From the NCBI GenBank assembly GCA_022494885.1, contig JAGVSM010004256.1:372001-436000 (forward strand): DNA of 64,000 nt. Direction: 5' to 3'. The notes beneath the pieces were generated by a model. The model had not been told where the DNA came from. It made no database searches and worked only from the letters and a program-made list of their open reading frames with translations. Of the stretch, positions 42,665-53,341 are shown one piece after another. The stretch is from Micrasema longulum (Eukaryota > Arthropoda > Insecta > Trichoptera > Brachycentridae). The stretch's first letter is position 1, and every line of letters begins with the position of its first letter. Both the position numbers and the translations under genes were made by a program.

Positions 42665-42845
42665 ACATTTATTTATTTATTTTATTTTATTTATTTGTGT
42701 ATTTCACAGTTTTAAAATATACAGAGTTTCTTTGTTTCAGGTCCCGACTAGCTAGGAAATTCCTGTGTTTAGGAAAGACCTTATCTTTTACATGTGTTTT
42801 TTTTAATTTTATTAAATGGTGCTTAATAAATTCAAAGAATAATAA
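42665..42845 (-). mobile_element. Retroelement 3' fragment (CCCGACTAGC family), copy 2
   Basis: TTTCAGGTCCCGACTAGCTA, GGAAATTCCTGTGTTTAGGA and TAAATGGTGCTTAATAAATT. Preceded by TTTATTTATTTATTTTATTT, consistent with a minus-strand A-rich tail. Confidence 0.65.
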
Positions 42846-42849
42846 TAAC

Positions 42850-43820
42850 ATTAGAAAAAATCAATATAAATATAAATTAGAAAACATGCAGGTAATAATA
42901 ATAAAAATTTAATTATAAAAACAAATTAGAAAATATGCTAATAAGACATTAAGCAACAGTTTTGTGTATTTGGAAGGTCTTTAATTGATACGTGGTATTT
43001 TTTTTAATTTCGTTTTTTTCATACATCGCCGGATTGATAGATTTAAATTGATTTAATTGATTAAGAAGAAATAATAAAATTTTAAAAGTTAATTAGAGTA
43101 AACAGTCGCCAATGAAAAAAAGTTAATTTTAATGGCACTGGAATCACTTATTAACTCTACGTTTTTTTTTCATTATGAATCCCTAAAATCTAGTTAGTCT
43201 TAAACTGGGATACTTCATTCCGCCTTCCGAGTTTCGTAGTACTATTTAGGGAGCAAATTCAACGCTGTAATTACACTAATACTCATTATATAATTTCTCG
43301 CTGCTTCCACAATTATTTCGAAATGAAAAGATGTCAAGTACAGGGGTAGGGTAGGACAGGGGATCATAAGTGTCACGGGGGCGTTATTTACCACAATCCA
43401 ACCCTGTGCACATTTCTATGCTGTGTTTTTAATGGGTGAAAAATGACAAAACATATTAATAAATACATTTTATCGATTGAAAAAAAACTCTTTTTATAGA
43501 TTAAAAACATTTATAAAATGTATTTGGAGGTTTATAAATATTTATTAGAAAGTCATTGTGAAACTTTTTTTTCTGCCTCATGAATTTGCTATGATCCCAT
43601 ACATAATTATTAATTAATACGCAACTGTCAAATAAATACTGTAATTTCACTTTAAATACGTCAATTATTTAAACATTTTTAAGTATGTGTTTTATCAGAT
43701 AAAAAATGTTTTGTGTATCTAGGTATGTTTTTTAACATTTTTGTGGAATAAAGAAAGGTTTCAAAAACGGTCGTTAAAAAATATTTTCGTTTTTCATTTT
43801 CAACACCTTACAAATAATTT
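42850..43820. other. Unassigned stretch
   Basis: AT-rich with a somewhat GC-richer part at 43190-43440 (CCTTCCGAGTTTCGTAG, CAGGGGTAGGGTAGGACAGG). No coding block. Confidence 0.35.
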
Positions 43821-43823
43821 TTT

Positions 43824-44271
43824 GCGTTACTTATTACGTCCAACCAATAATTGTTGTGTTACTTATTACGTCCAACCAATAATTGTTATGTTACTTATTA
43901 CGTCCAACCACTAATTGTTGTGTTACTTATTACGTCCAACCAATAATTTTTGGATTACTTATTACGTCTAACCAATAATTGTTGCGTTACTTATAACGTC
44001 CAACCAATAATTTTTGCGTTACTTATTACGTCCAACCAATAATTGTTGTGTTACTTATTACGTCCAACCAATAATTTTTGGATTACTTATTACGTCTAAC
44101 CAATAATTGTTGCGTTACTTATAACGTCCAACCAATAATTTTTGCGTTACTTATTACGTCCAACCAATAATTGTTGCGTTACTTATTACGTCCAACCAAT
44201 AATTTTTGCATTACTTATTACGTCCAACCAATAATTGTTGCGTTACTTATTACGTCCAACCAATATTTTGC
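43824..44271 (+). repeat. 32-bp tandem array, 14 units, with 128-bp higher-order repeat
   Basis: Unit GTTACTTATTACGTCCAACC then AATAATTGTTGC; starts are at 43826 and every 32 bases thereafter to 44242. Variants alternate between ...AATTGTTG and ...AATTTTTG linkers. Units 4-7 (43922-44049) and 8-11 (44050-44177) are almost identical as a block, including the marks TTGGATTACT, ACGTCTAACC and TTATAACG, so a 128-bp segment was duplicated. Each unit carries CCAAT. The ORF running into its right end is incidental. Confidence 0.97.
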
Positions 44272-44274
44272 ATC

Positions 44275-44985
44275 ACTCATATTATTTGAGCACACTAAAA
44301 AAACATTGACTCTGGATAGTTTAAGTAAAAACAACACAAGTTTTTATCATATATTAACGCTAAAATTGTAAACTGCACTTATAACCTCATATTATGCACA
44401 TTTATCTTTTATTCATAAATAAAATGTATTATTTCAGATACATCGATTATACAAAAAAAAAACATTCATAAATTTCGATTGGTTACGATTCAATTATTTT
44501 TGTAAAAAAAAGCTTTAACTTCAAAAGCACAAAATATTTGTAAATCATTTTTTAAGCAGAACGAGAAAAATAATTTGTTCAAAGTGTTTCGTCAGCTTCC
44601 CAACTGTTTAATAAAGCGTCGATGAAAATAATGAATAGGATTTCCTTTATCATTAAGACAATACTCAGAGGCGTTTAAGAAAACGAAAAGAGAAAGCTTC
44701 GACTTGGTTTATTATTCTCATTGTTGCAATAACTCGCAGCATTTCCACTTGTACAAGATTAGCACCAGACGCGCGAATAATTGATGGTTCTTTCCCATAA
44801 AATCATTCATATTCTTCAACATAAACGCACGTAAGAGATTCTACGGTACCATTTGTTTCGCGAGTAATATTGTAATAAGAAAATTTGTATTTGTATCTAT
44901 TACATATAATATATTTGTATAATTTAAAGAGTGAAATAACTTATGCTTCGTGTTACAGTTTACGGGTGTTGTATTTAATGAAACT
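44275..44985. other. Unassigned stretch
   Basis: AT-rich, with a slightly GC-richer part at 44560-44870. No partner or coding block. Confidence 0.35.
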
Positions 44986-44987
44986 AT

Positions 44988-45156
44988 CTAAATTTGTTGC
45001 AACAGCCCAAGCAGTAGGCCCTGTAAAATGCCTTGACTTCCATATACCCTTCTCAAAAATGTTCACCCTCTCTGTTGCAACAAATAAAAAACTCCCTAAA
45101 AAAGGAGATCCAGCCAATCTACAAGCATTTGAACATACTCAAAACATTTTTGATTA
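44988..45156 (+). repeat. GTGGCCACTT-family repeat, core-deleted
   Basis: CTAAATTTGTTGCAACAGCC, GGCCCTGTAAAATGCCTTGA, CTCTCTGTTGCAACAAAT, GAGATCCAGCCAATCTACAA and CATTTGAACATACTCAAAAC. The stem block is inverted at both sides, as at 42188. Confidence 0.75.
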
Positions 45157-45195
45157 AGCTAATTGGTAAAAAATATATAAAAATTGTTTTCATGC

Positions 45196-45515
45196 GTTGT
45201 CTAGTAGGTGAACAGGTTCAGCCGGATGAATCTCACCCACGTAATAAAGGTTTGAGCTTTTTCACTTCACAAAAGTCAATACATTGAAGAGTTGAGGTAA
45301 TGTGGATGTTTAAATATAGATAAAGTGGTAAATGTCACACAGCGTGTAAAGTGGCCACTGAAACCAGCCCTGTAAATGTCTAGACTTCTATATTCCCTTT
45401 TCAAAAATGTTTTCCCTCTCTGTTGCAAGAAATTTAGATCTAAATAATGGTCTAGGCTGGAGATCCAGCCTGTCACCAAGAATTCGGGCATACGCAAAAA
45501 CATTGTTGATCAATA
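45196..45515 (+). repeat. GTGGCCACTT-family repeat, near full-length
   Basis: GTTGTCTAGTAGGTGAACAG at the proximal end, GTAATAAAGGTTTGAGC, TAAAGTGGCCACTGAAACCA, GTAAATGTCTAGACTTCTAT, CTCTCTGTTGCAAGAAATTT and GGAGATCCAGCCTGTCACC. Confidence 0.8.
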
Positions 45516-45599
45516 AAACGCAATCATGTTTTAATACATTAATTTACTTAAATAAATCTCTTTTTTATAAAGAATATAAGTTAAATATTTGATTTATTA

Positions 45600-46270
45600 C
45601 ATTTTTACTTAAAATTTATTTCTTTGGAAAAAAGCACGTTTTATGTTTCGTAAAATCGTGAATATTTTTTTTAATTGTCTTGTATCTATTTTTCTTTTCT
45701 AGATACAATAGGGAAATATCATAAACTACGAATACCGGTAAAAATATATGAAATGGATTAACAATAATTGATTATATTTTCAAAATCAATATGGATATTG
45801 TATCGATATACGTCGTTAGAAAAACGCGACATGTTTGGCCTCGATAGTTGTGACGTCAAGATTCGTGACAATATTCTAAACAAATTCGAATGATCAAGAG
45901 TAAATAAACATGAATCGTGACGTATTAAGGGCGGGGCGAATGGAATGACCGTGTTTGCGGGAATTCAAAATTACGAATTAAAAAATATTTTTTATGCTAA
46001 TAATTAGCAAAAAAATATTTTATAGACCTTTTATACTTAAAAAAAAAAAAAACCTGATAATTCTCTATATAAACCATCAAATACTGATTTTTTTGCAACA
46101 TTTAAGAATAAAAAGCCCAAAATTTACTGGTTGATTTAATGTCAGGTAATCAGTGTATAAAATGGTCATATTTCGTTCAGATGCGGATTAATAAATATCT
46201 AACATTTTAATAAATGTCTTCTCAATATGCATTAAATATAATTACAAAGGTAGGAAGACCGGAATATTCA
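45600..46270. other. Unassigned stretch
   Basis: AT-rich. A piece at 45840-45960 with TTGTGACGTCAAGATTCGTG and AATCGTGACGTATTAAGGGC forms a loose inverted pair around TGACGT. No family. Confidence 0.3.
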
Positions 46271-46289
46271 TGAAGTTTAATAAAACGCA

Positions 46290-46645
46290 GACTACAGCGC
46301 CTTAATATAAAGCCAATTAAGAATAAATCTTTATTCTAACAAAGAAATCTCAAACACGGGCCTAAGACGACAGATTCCTGGATGAGCAATTTGTCGAGTA
46401 ATAGCCGGAGGTAAACGAAAAAGTAGAAGAGAAAGTGTATACGGGGAAAGAGGATAGAATGCCATCGCCTCGAGCCAGGAAATCCTCTTTCCCATCCGTC
46501 CTCAGACATCAAGGGGCTGGGGATAAGATAAAAAGGCCTCGGACAAACATTACCATTACTTTGAAAAAGGGTTCGACCGGAATAGCATTCCTCCCGCGAG
46601 ATAATAATTTACCTTCGACTTTCCAAACCCATTAAAGTTTGGAGC
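46290..46645. other. GC-richer non-repetitive island
   Basis: A clear rise in GC (CATCGCCTCGAGCCAGG, CCTCAGACATCAAGGGGCTG, CATTCCTCCCGCGAG). It contains ATAATTTACC, CCCATTAAAG and TAATGGG-like homeodomain-type words. A 66-codon ORF (46435-46635) shows no family. It could be a conserved non-coding element; untested. Confidence 0.3.
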
Positions 46646-46809
46646 TCTTTTTTAGTTAGGAATAAAAATCTCAAAGAAAGTTGCACCATCCCCGCATATT
46701 AAATCCTTATATATCGAGGCTATACTGACATTAAGTCAACAGACTTAATATATTTCAAATATTTTTTAAATACATGTGCAAAATGTTGATTTCAAATTTT
46801 ATGCAAAAC

Positions 46810-47350
46810 AAACAAACAAACCATCACGCTGTTTCCCCGTAGGGTAGGCAGAGAGGCATCACTCTATATTTGCACACAGACCTCGCTTCCTCTACATTCA
46901 TACATCTTCTCATGTACGAACGCCGATTATTCCTACTTTTGACAAGACCATCTTCAAGTATTTAATGGACTTGATCGTGCCATGTCTTGCTCGTTTTCTG
47001 CATCCATCAACATTCGCATCGTAGATCCTTTTAGTCGTTCTTTCGTTGTCTATTCGCTCTACATGTCCAAACCAACGCAGCACCCCTTTCTTGATTCTGT
47101 CGATAGTGCGTATCTCAGCCTTACACAGTTCACGGATCTCGACATTGGTGCACCTATCTACATCGTTTTACTACACATTGCCTGAGAGATCGCATTTCAA
47201 CAGCATTTAACCTACTTTCATCATCATTTTTCCAATTCCATACTTCGCTCCTATACTTAAGAGTTGGCACTAGAACTCCATTGTGAACTGCTAGTTTAGC
47301 CTCCTACATTCTTTGTGCTATGCCTAGAATAAAGATTACTGTTTCAAAGC
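46810..47350 (-). mobile_element. LINE C-terminal pseudogene (family L3)
   Basis: On the minus strand, frames give NGVLVPTLKYRSEVWNWK then SRLNAVEMRSLRQCV, the classic (L)VPTL-x-YG-(C/S)E-(T/V)W then RL-x-A-x-E-x-(R/A)-x-LR block. Further down are RCRDP, CRANRQRKNERLKGSTM-like text and a stop-rich end. Frame changes and stops are frequent. The same family recurs at 62238-62590. Confidence 0.8.
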
Positions 47351-47643
47351 TTTAAAAATTTATTTTTTTTAATTGTAGGAGAAATAATGCGCTAAAAGAC
47401 TAAAAAAGCTTTAAACGGGATTATCTCGGAACTTGTTTTAATGACAAAATGCATTTTGTCAGTAAAGCCTCGATATATACTGTATAATATATTCACAAAG
47501 CTGATTTTCTACTCAAATATTTGTAAAGAATTTAGAAATTCTTTTTGGAAATAATTTTAATTGGTATCAAGAAACTTTGCATATTTTTTAGCTTTTCGTA
47601 ATAAAGCAATTGGATATTTTTTACTCGCGCCTAATACAGCAAA

Positions 47644-47748
47644 ATCACCGCCCTGGGGTGATATTCCAAACGCTCTCGTTTTTTGTATGTAAATAAGCGA
47701 GATAAAAGTGTTTTCTACGGCCACGAGACTAGTTCAGAATAACACCAC
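47644..47748. repeat. Short foldback related to the 47745-48090 MITE
   Basis: CCTGGGGTGATATTCCAAAC, GCTCTCG on the left pairs imperfectly with CACGAGACTAGTTCAGAATA, ACACCACTG on the right. It abuts the full copy head to head, so TTCAGAATAACACCAC and GTGGTGGTATTCTGAA form a local palindrome (47734-47766). Confidence 0.5.
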
Positions 47749-48092
47749 TGTGGTGGTATTCTGAATCTTCTCTATCCCCTAGCGAGTGATTAATTTGGGA
47801 TTTTTATTTTGCATGCACCTAAATATTGTTTTATTTATGGCTACACTGATAATTAAACGTCAAATAAATACGGAAGCGGGAAAGATTTTTATTTAGAAAA
47901 ACACTTAAATAGGTTCAATTGACCAAACCATCTTCGTCTTTTTCCGTTTTCTAAACAGTTTTTTATAACATTTGACGTTTAATCATCAGTGTTGCCATTA
48001 TATAAAGCAAAGTTTCGTCGCATTCAAAAAATAAAAATCCTGAAATTAACCACTCTCTAGGTGGCAGAGAGGATTCCGAATACCACCCCTGG
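47745..48092. mobile_element. Foldback MITE (GGTGGTATTCTGAATC family), copy 2
   Basis: The left arm GTGGTGGTATTCTGAATCTT, CTCTATCCCCTAGCGAGTGA, TTAATTTGGGATTTTTATTT pairs with the right arm CCTGAAATTAACCACTCTCT, AGGTGGCAGAGAGGATTCCG, AATACCACCC. Inner arms: CACTGATAATTAAACGTCAA and CATTTGACGTTTAATCATCA. Collinear with 11422-11798. Confidence 0.87.
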
Positions 48093-48120
48093 GGTGCTAT
48101 TCTAAATTTTCTCTATTTAA
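48090..48120. repeat. Truncated MITE terminus (third junction)
   Basis: GGGGTGCTATTCTAAATTTT, CTCTATTT repeats the MITE end in outward orientation and is cut by a 15-base A run. Confidence 0.5.
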
Positions 48121-48129
48121 AAAAAAAAA

Positions 48130-49595
48130 AAAATTATTCAACTTTTTGTACATAATGTAAATTGTACATTGGCGGGCTTATCGCCAAATGGCAAGCTCTT
48201 CCAACCACCCAATAGACTTAAAGTTTAATTTATATAATTCAAGTTACAAAACATATTCAATAGAAAATGAAAATAGAAAAGAAATATTGAACTACGTTTT
48301 CCACCTTTACATGTAATATACAGATAGCATACAGTCGCAGTGACGAGTAACTTAAAATCATCTAGAATCTCATTACTCAATAATAGCATTGATCAAGTTT
48401 TTATACGTTTGATGGCTCCTCATGAATATTAAATGTTTTACAATATTTACTGTAATATTTATGTAAGTTATTTTCTTTATAGTTTTACATGTGTAGGAAT
48501 ATGTGTTTGAATGTACCAAATGCTTTAATTTATTTATTACTTTAATTTACTTTGTCCCCATTTAGATATTTTGAATACAGAATTTTGTGACTGAAAAAAC
48601 TTTTTGAAACACTGTAAAATGAAACATTTGTCAGTGTGTTATAAGTTTATGTTCCTTAGATATGTTTATTTTATTATAATATCAAAATTTTTAATTGGTC
48701 AACTATATTACGAAAATCCCTCTCCTTCACTCCTCCACTCTATTTCCGCATCCCTTAACCTTCTTACGAGCTCTTTTTTGTTCTCATGTCTTATATAATG
48801 TGTTATTTTTCTCTTTACTGGGTAACATGTTCTCTCATTATATTTGTGAAAAACTTTAACTGGATGTATATACTATTTTTTATATTTTGTATTCTTATAT
48901 AATAACTGTTGTTTTTCCTTAATAAATAAAAATGAAATTAAAAATTAAAAATAAATTTTATTTATGTACAATACTTGTAAAAGACCTTCGGGCGTTTGCG
49001 TAAATTAAATCATTTAAAAAATATATGACATGACAAGGCGTATATTAAAATAAACAATAAAATTCTGTTAATTGAAATACTGAATTATGAACTTGTAACT
49101 TATTAAATAAAAATATTTTTAGCAGAAACGTCTTCTAAGTCTTAATGCATACCTGACATTTGAATGTTTCTTTGTTTTAAAACGAAAAGTTCACTTGCTA
49201 CGCGAACACGGCGGTTTTGTTAAACATGCTGTGCAATTCATTCGAACTGTCTTCATACCGTTATAGAAATAGGCTTATTTTCTTTTCCTCTGTATATCTT
49301 CGGGCGAAAACGCAGAAAACAAGAGAGACGCTAATTCAAAACAAACATTGTATAGCCAACAGAAATAGATTTAAGTTTGTTCAGAGTAGAAGTTAATTTA
49401 TCTTCTTGAAATCCGTCTAATTTACATTCAGTATGGAGCACTAATTAGTGTATGATAAACAACTATCAAATTGCCATTACAGGAAGCCGTGACGATGAAC
49501 GTGTAATACCAACAAGGGGAAACAGCGTTTTGTAGAGTTTCTGACAAATTGGAAAAATGTAAACCTGAAATTTACATAATTTGGTACATATGATT
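48130..49595. other. Unassigned stretch
   Basis: AT-rich. Around 48880-48940 an A-rich AATAAATAAAAATGAAATT tail could be a LINE 3' end (upstream TTAACTGGATGTATATAC). At 49185-49520 GC rises (CACTTGCTACGCGAACACGG, GCGGTTTTG). No coding block. Confidence 0.3.
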
Positions 49596-49599
49596 TAAA

Positions 49600-50005
49600 A
49601 TGAGATAGTTCAGGCTACTGGAAATTAAATATAAAAAAAAGTTGTAAAAGGCATTTAATTATAAGCGAAGTTTCTCGGAAATGCATGAAAAATTTTTAAA
49701 AAATATTCTTATAAAAAGGAACTACTTTGAATGTAGTCACTAGTTTTCCGAATTTAACCAATAATAAAGCGTAGATTTCCCGTTTCCGGGAAGCCAACTA
49801 AGTAAGCTAATCGTCAGAACTGACAGACGAGAACTTAATACTTCACAGGCGGAGTAATTTCAAAATAGCAACACTTAAAAAATTGTAGCGCTGATAAACG
49901 ATGGATAAAAGTAAAAATATATGTTTTTTGTCTTAGTTTGACAGTCTATTAAGATTTTTTTTTAAAACCGCTAAACTTCCTTATTGAAGACATCGTTTAA
50001 ACAAC
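49600..50005 (+). mobile_element. MITE-like repeat F5, copy 3
   Basis: ATGTAGTCACTAGTTTTCCG, TTTCCGGGAAGCCAACTAAG, GACGAGAACTTAATACTTCA, CAGGCGGAGTAATTTC, GCGCTGATAAACGATGGATA, CGCTAAACTTCCTTATTG follow the order seen at 40440-40815. Confidence 0.7.
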
Positions 50006-50119
50006 CTTCAATTATTGTCACAAACCAACAATTTTCCAGGAGAGTGCTATTTGCGAAGTAACTTAACCGTATCTTCTCTTAATCCTCTTAATGTCAATCC
50101 AATACAGGTAATCTATAAA

Positions 50120-50895
50120 AAAATTTGGAATACTAATGAATGAATATCTATGCTGGCGAGCTCATACTAATGAATTAAGCGGCAAAATATTTTTCAGTCT
50201 ACACTCTCTTAGAAGGTTGCAAAAATTATTACCCATTAATACTAAATACTCACTCGTACAAGCATTACTACTACCCATTCTAGATTACGCTGATGTTTCC
50301 ATGACTGATTTAAGCTGAGAGCAACTCGATAAACTTGAACGACTTCAGATTACATGCATAAGGTATATTTTTGGTATTAAAAAATATGACCACATTTCTT
50401 ATTATCGTAGACAACTGAAATGGCTCAAAATTAGACGGCGGAGAGATTATCACTCTCTTTTCACTTCTGTCCATTGTACTTCATAGTCCTAACGCTCCTA
50501 TATACCTCCGTGATAATCAAAAAAGGAATACAAGGATCACTAACTTATTCACGTAGGAGAAAATTAAAAAATACATACATACGTGTGGATACCGACAAAT
50601 TACACCAAGCACACCCTATCACAACTTCAAATGAAGATGTTTTTTCAGCTCTGATTTTATAACATCTAAATTGTATTTTTGCGTCGGTAATAAATTGTGT
50701 ATTCTTTCGCAAATATTTTCATCAAAGGCACAATGTGAAATTCAAAGAGGAAATACACAGTCCCGGGGGATGTTAGAATCTGAAAACCCGCATAATTTCC
50801 TAAGTACATTATATAATAGTACCTATTATCAAGATTTTATTTTATACAAACCTAGAATGCCGGGGCTTATATTGAGTAGTATTGGATCAATTTAA
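50120..50895 (+). mobile_element. LINE C-terminus pseudogene (family L4)
   Basis: From about 50136: SGKIFFSLHSLRRLQKLLPI, NTKYSLVQALLLPILDYADV, then after a stop QLDKLERLQITCIRYIFGI and KKYDHISYYRRQLKWLKIRR. This is the LPILDYAD-(V/I)-x-(Y), LQ-x-x-C-(I/V)R-(Y/F)IFG and (H)IS-x-YY-x-x-L-W-L signature common in insect CR1/Jockey LINEs. Frameshifts follow at about 50480 and 50660. No A-tail is obvious at the right end. Confidence 0.85.
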
Positions 50896-50944
50896 ATATG
50901 ATAGTATTATTCTACTCACTACTTCGTAACGATAATATATGTCA

Positions 50945-51200
50945 TAATTATTACAACAGAGGAAAAACATTTTTGAGAAAGAAATATGGAAGTCTAGGAA
51001 TTTACAGGGCTTATGATCTGTCGTTGGCTCGTTAAAGTGTCCACTTTACACACTGTGTAACATTCACCATTCTGCCTAGGTTTAAACATCTACATTTCCT
51101 CAAATCCGTCGACTTTTGTGAAGTATAAGAGCTGAAACCTTTTTAAACATATTCTCTGTTGTAACAAATTAAGATCTAAATAACTCCCTAGTATTAAGGG
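50945..51200. repeat. GTGGCCACTT-family repeats, tail-to-tail
   Basis: A minus copy (TTACAACAGAGGAAAAACAT, AGTCTAGGAATTTACAGGGC, AAAGTGTCCACTTTACACAC, CATTCACCATTCTGCC, TAAGAGCTGAAACCTTTTT) is joined to a plus distal part (TTCTCTGTTGTAACAAATTA, AGATCTAAATAACTCCC). This plus part resumes at 51421. Confidence 0.75.
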
Positions 51201-51422
51201 CATGTTTTAGCGCTGTGAACGCTAGAGCCACGTGATACTAGTTATCGTGCCTACAGTGCCCCCAAGTGGCGAAGAAGGGAAGTCACGAAGAAGGTCACGT
51301 GGTAGACGCACTCACCGGTGGCAATGGGAATATATGATGGTGCAATATCAGAGTAATACCGTTGAAATATTTAAGATTTCTATTTTAACTAAATACTGAA
51401 TTATACCTCAAACACTAAGTAG
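51193..51422 (+). mobile_element. ~230-bp insertion inside a GTGGCCACTT repeat
   Basis: The host repeat is split: CTAAATAACTCCCTAGTA before and CACTAAGTAGGAAATCCAGC after, with CTAGTA/CTAAGTA as an imperfect flanking duplication. The insert is GC-richer (GTTTTAGCGCTGTGAACGCT, GTGCCCCCAAGTGGCGAAG, GGTCACGTGGTAGACGCACT). Class unknown; no clear inverted termini. Confidence 0.5.
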
Positions 51423-51478
51423 GAAATCCAGCCTGCCTACACACATTTTGATATACTCAAAACATTGTTATAATTGAA
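51421..51478 (+). repeat. Distal end of the split GTGGCCACTT repeat
   Basis: AGGAAATCCAGCCTGCCTAC, ACACATTTTGATATACTCAA, AACATTGTTA. Confidence 0.7.
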
Positions 51479-51905
51479 CGTAGTTATGCAGAAAGCAGCC
51501 AGCCATAGAAAAGTAAAACTCAGATAATAGTACCTATGTGAAAAGAGTGAATAAACAAATCTCAACAACAGTTGGAATGTTTTTGACTTTAACAAATGAT
51601 AAACAAGGAATATATTAGTTTTTTTTACATTACAAACAAGAACTTAATTATGTTTTTGACCAGTTTTAATGATTTTTTATACGTTAAGATTTACCAGTGC
51701 TGTGGGTGTTTTCTGCGAATTGAGAAATAGCGTTTTTGTGATGGACACCATTTTCAGAAGGTGATTAAAAAATTTTTTCGTATGAAAGCGGTCTGGCTGT
51801 TTTAAGCAGGACATACATATAATTGACCGCATTGCACCCGATAACATCAATATCTCATTTTTTCAAAATTGTGGACTGGCTGATTTCTGCATAACTACGT
51901 TCAAT
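51474..51905. mobile_element. TIR element with TTGAACGTAGTTATGCAGAA termini
   Basis: The termini 51474-51493 and 51886-51905 are perfect 20-bp inverted repeats. Pairing continues imperfectly inside: AAAGCAGCCAGCCATAG against GGACTGGCTGATTTC. Flanks ATAA and TTTA do not give a clear duplication. The 432-bp interior lacks an ORF, so it is a MITE. Superfamily not assigned. Confidence 0.8.
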
Positions 51906-51965
51906 TTATGTTCATACCTAATGTAAAAAACAATTCAATATTGCATCAATTCTCTTACTCTAAAC
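51480..51965. other. Unassigned stretch with inverted ends
   Basis: TTGAACGTAGTTATGCAGAA (51474-51493) and TTCTGCATAACTACGTTCAA (51886-51905) are exact inverted 20-mers. A TIR element of about 430 bp is likely (51474-51905). The interior contains no coding block. Confidence 0.6.
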
Positions 51966-52140
51966 TCACCCCCGGAAGGTTCCAGGTTCGATTCCTGGTA
52001 AGAACACAAAACTTGAATGTATTTTTCCTTATGCCTGGGTGTTCTGTGAAACACACCAATATAATTGGGTTTCCTGGCATGCCGTGGTGCAAACCGGATT
52101 GTTGTCCCGTGGCTAGTGTCCCGGACTCAAAATATGTACG
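51965..52140 (+). mobile_element. Composite tRNA-like SINE heads
   Basis: GGAAGGTTCCAGGTTCGATT, CCTGGTAAGAAC (51976-52007) is a clean B-box/T-arm. Then a body with GGGTGTTCTGTGAAACACAC. Then, at 52070, TTCCTGGCATGCCGTGGTGC and GTCCCGTGGCTAGTGTCCCG, GACTC, the A-box half of family S3 without its B box. Two truncated SINEs abut each other. Confidence 0.5.
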
Positions 52141-52144
52141 TGAA

Positions 52145-53338
52145 AAATATATTTTATTTCAGTGACTTTAAAAATGTGAGATTGAACTTAATCATAAGGA
52201 TCGCTGTAGATTTGCATTACTCGTCATTCGTGAAATGTTTTGAATGCGCATGTTTGCCTTTATTTGTCCGGGTGGCATTGTACTGCACAACCGGTGGATA
52301 TATCAGATGAGGGGTAAATCTTGATACCCTGTCTCGGTACCGCTGTGTAGAGGGAGCACCAGAAAATAGAAGGGCTTCCTAAAACTCAAACGGGGGGCTT
52401 CAGAACTTTTTATGAATTAGGCATGAAATGGTGGAAAAAATTAAGGGGATGAACGATTCCATTGTTTTTAAATATTTTCATTTAATTATCATTCGAATGT
52501 TGAGGGGAGAACTTTTTTTCAGCAGAAAAGGCTCGGGGAAGTTATAAATTCAAATGGTTTTAATCAGGAATATCATTTAAAATCGTCGAAAAACTTTATG
52601 CGGATGCTTTTCAATATGGGACCGAAAATTTGAGAAAAGATAAATATTTTAAAAGCGCAGTATTTTAGAGATAAAATATAATATTTTTTGTATTACGAGA
52701 TGTATTTTTCTGTTTTATATACATACATTTTTTGTTTATTCTATTAGGCTAAAACTAATTATTTAATTTATATTATTTATTGTTTCGGAATTTACTTTGT
52801 GGAATAACATTTTAAATATAAATTAAATTTAACACTTTGTATTTTTAGGCCTCCAACGAATTTAATTTAAATGTAAATTTTGGGTGTTCAGAATAACCCA
52901 TCATCAAATATAAACTAAATCAAAAGAATTTTACATAATGGGCCTTACTTAAGAACCTGGTATGAAATTACGCATAGTGATAGAAAAATTCTTACTTATA
53001 AACCTCTCATAAAGTTTAACCGGTATAGAGCTGGGATAGTGACCAAAGAAACTTATTCCACGTTTATATCTGCATCCAACGTGGTATAACATTGGAATAA
53101 GCCTGCGATCTGCGATCTGTCATCTGTCACATTTTTCAGTATTAAAATGGATTGCAATTATCTCGAATTCAAACAATTTGAAAAATATTCTGTCTTTTTA
53201 GAGATTTCAAAGTGAAATATTGTTCATGAGTGTAAAAATGATCATCAAATTTACATCTCATTTAGATTCTTTTTATTTAGAATTCGTTTTGAAAATTATC
53301 ATTGTTATATTTTGCAGTATTTATACGTAAAATATTTA
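52145..53338. other. Unassigned stretch
   Basis: No coding block. GC-richer parts lie at 52195-52400. No repeat partner recognised. Confidence 0.35.
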
Positions 53339-53341
53339 TTA

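Noticed and set aside
43824..44271. CRISPR array
   Set aside because: The 32-bp units are directly contiguous without spacers and the host is eukaryotic.
44171..44371. 66-codon ORF as a gene
   Set aside because: Half of it is the translated tandem repeat (TYYVQPII/ LITSNQ-like text).
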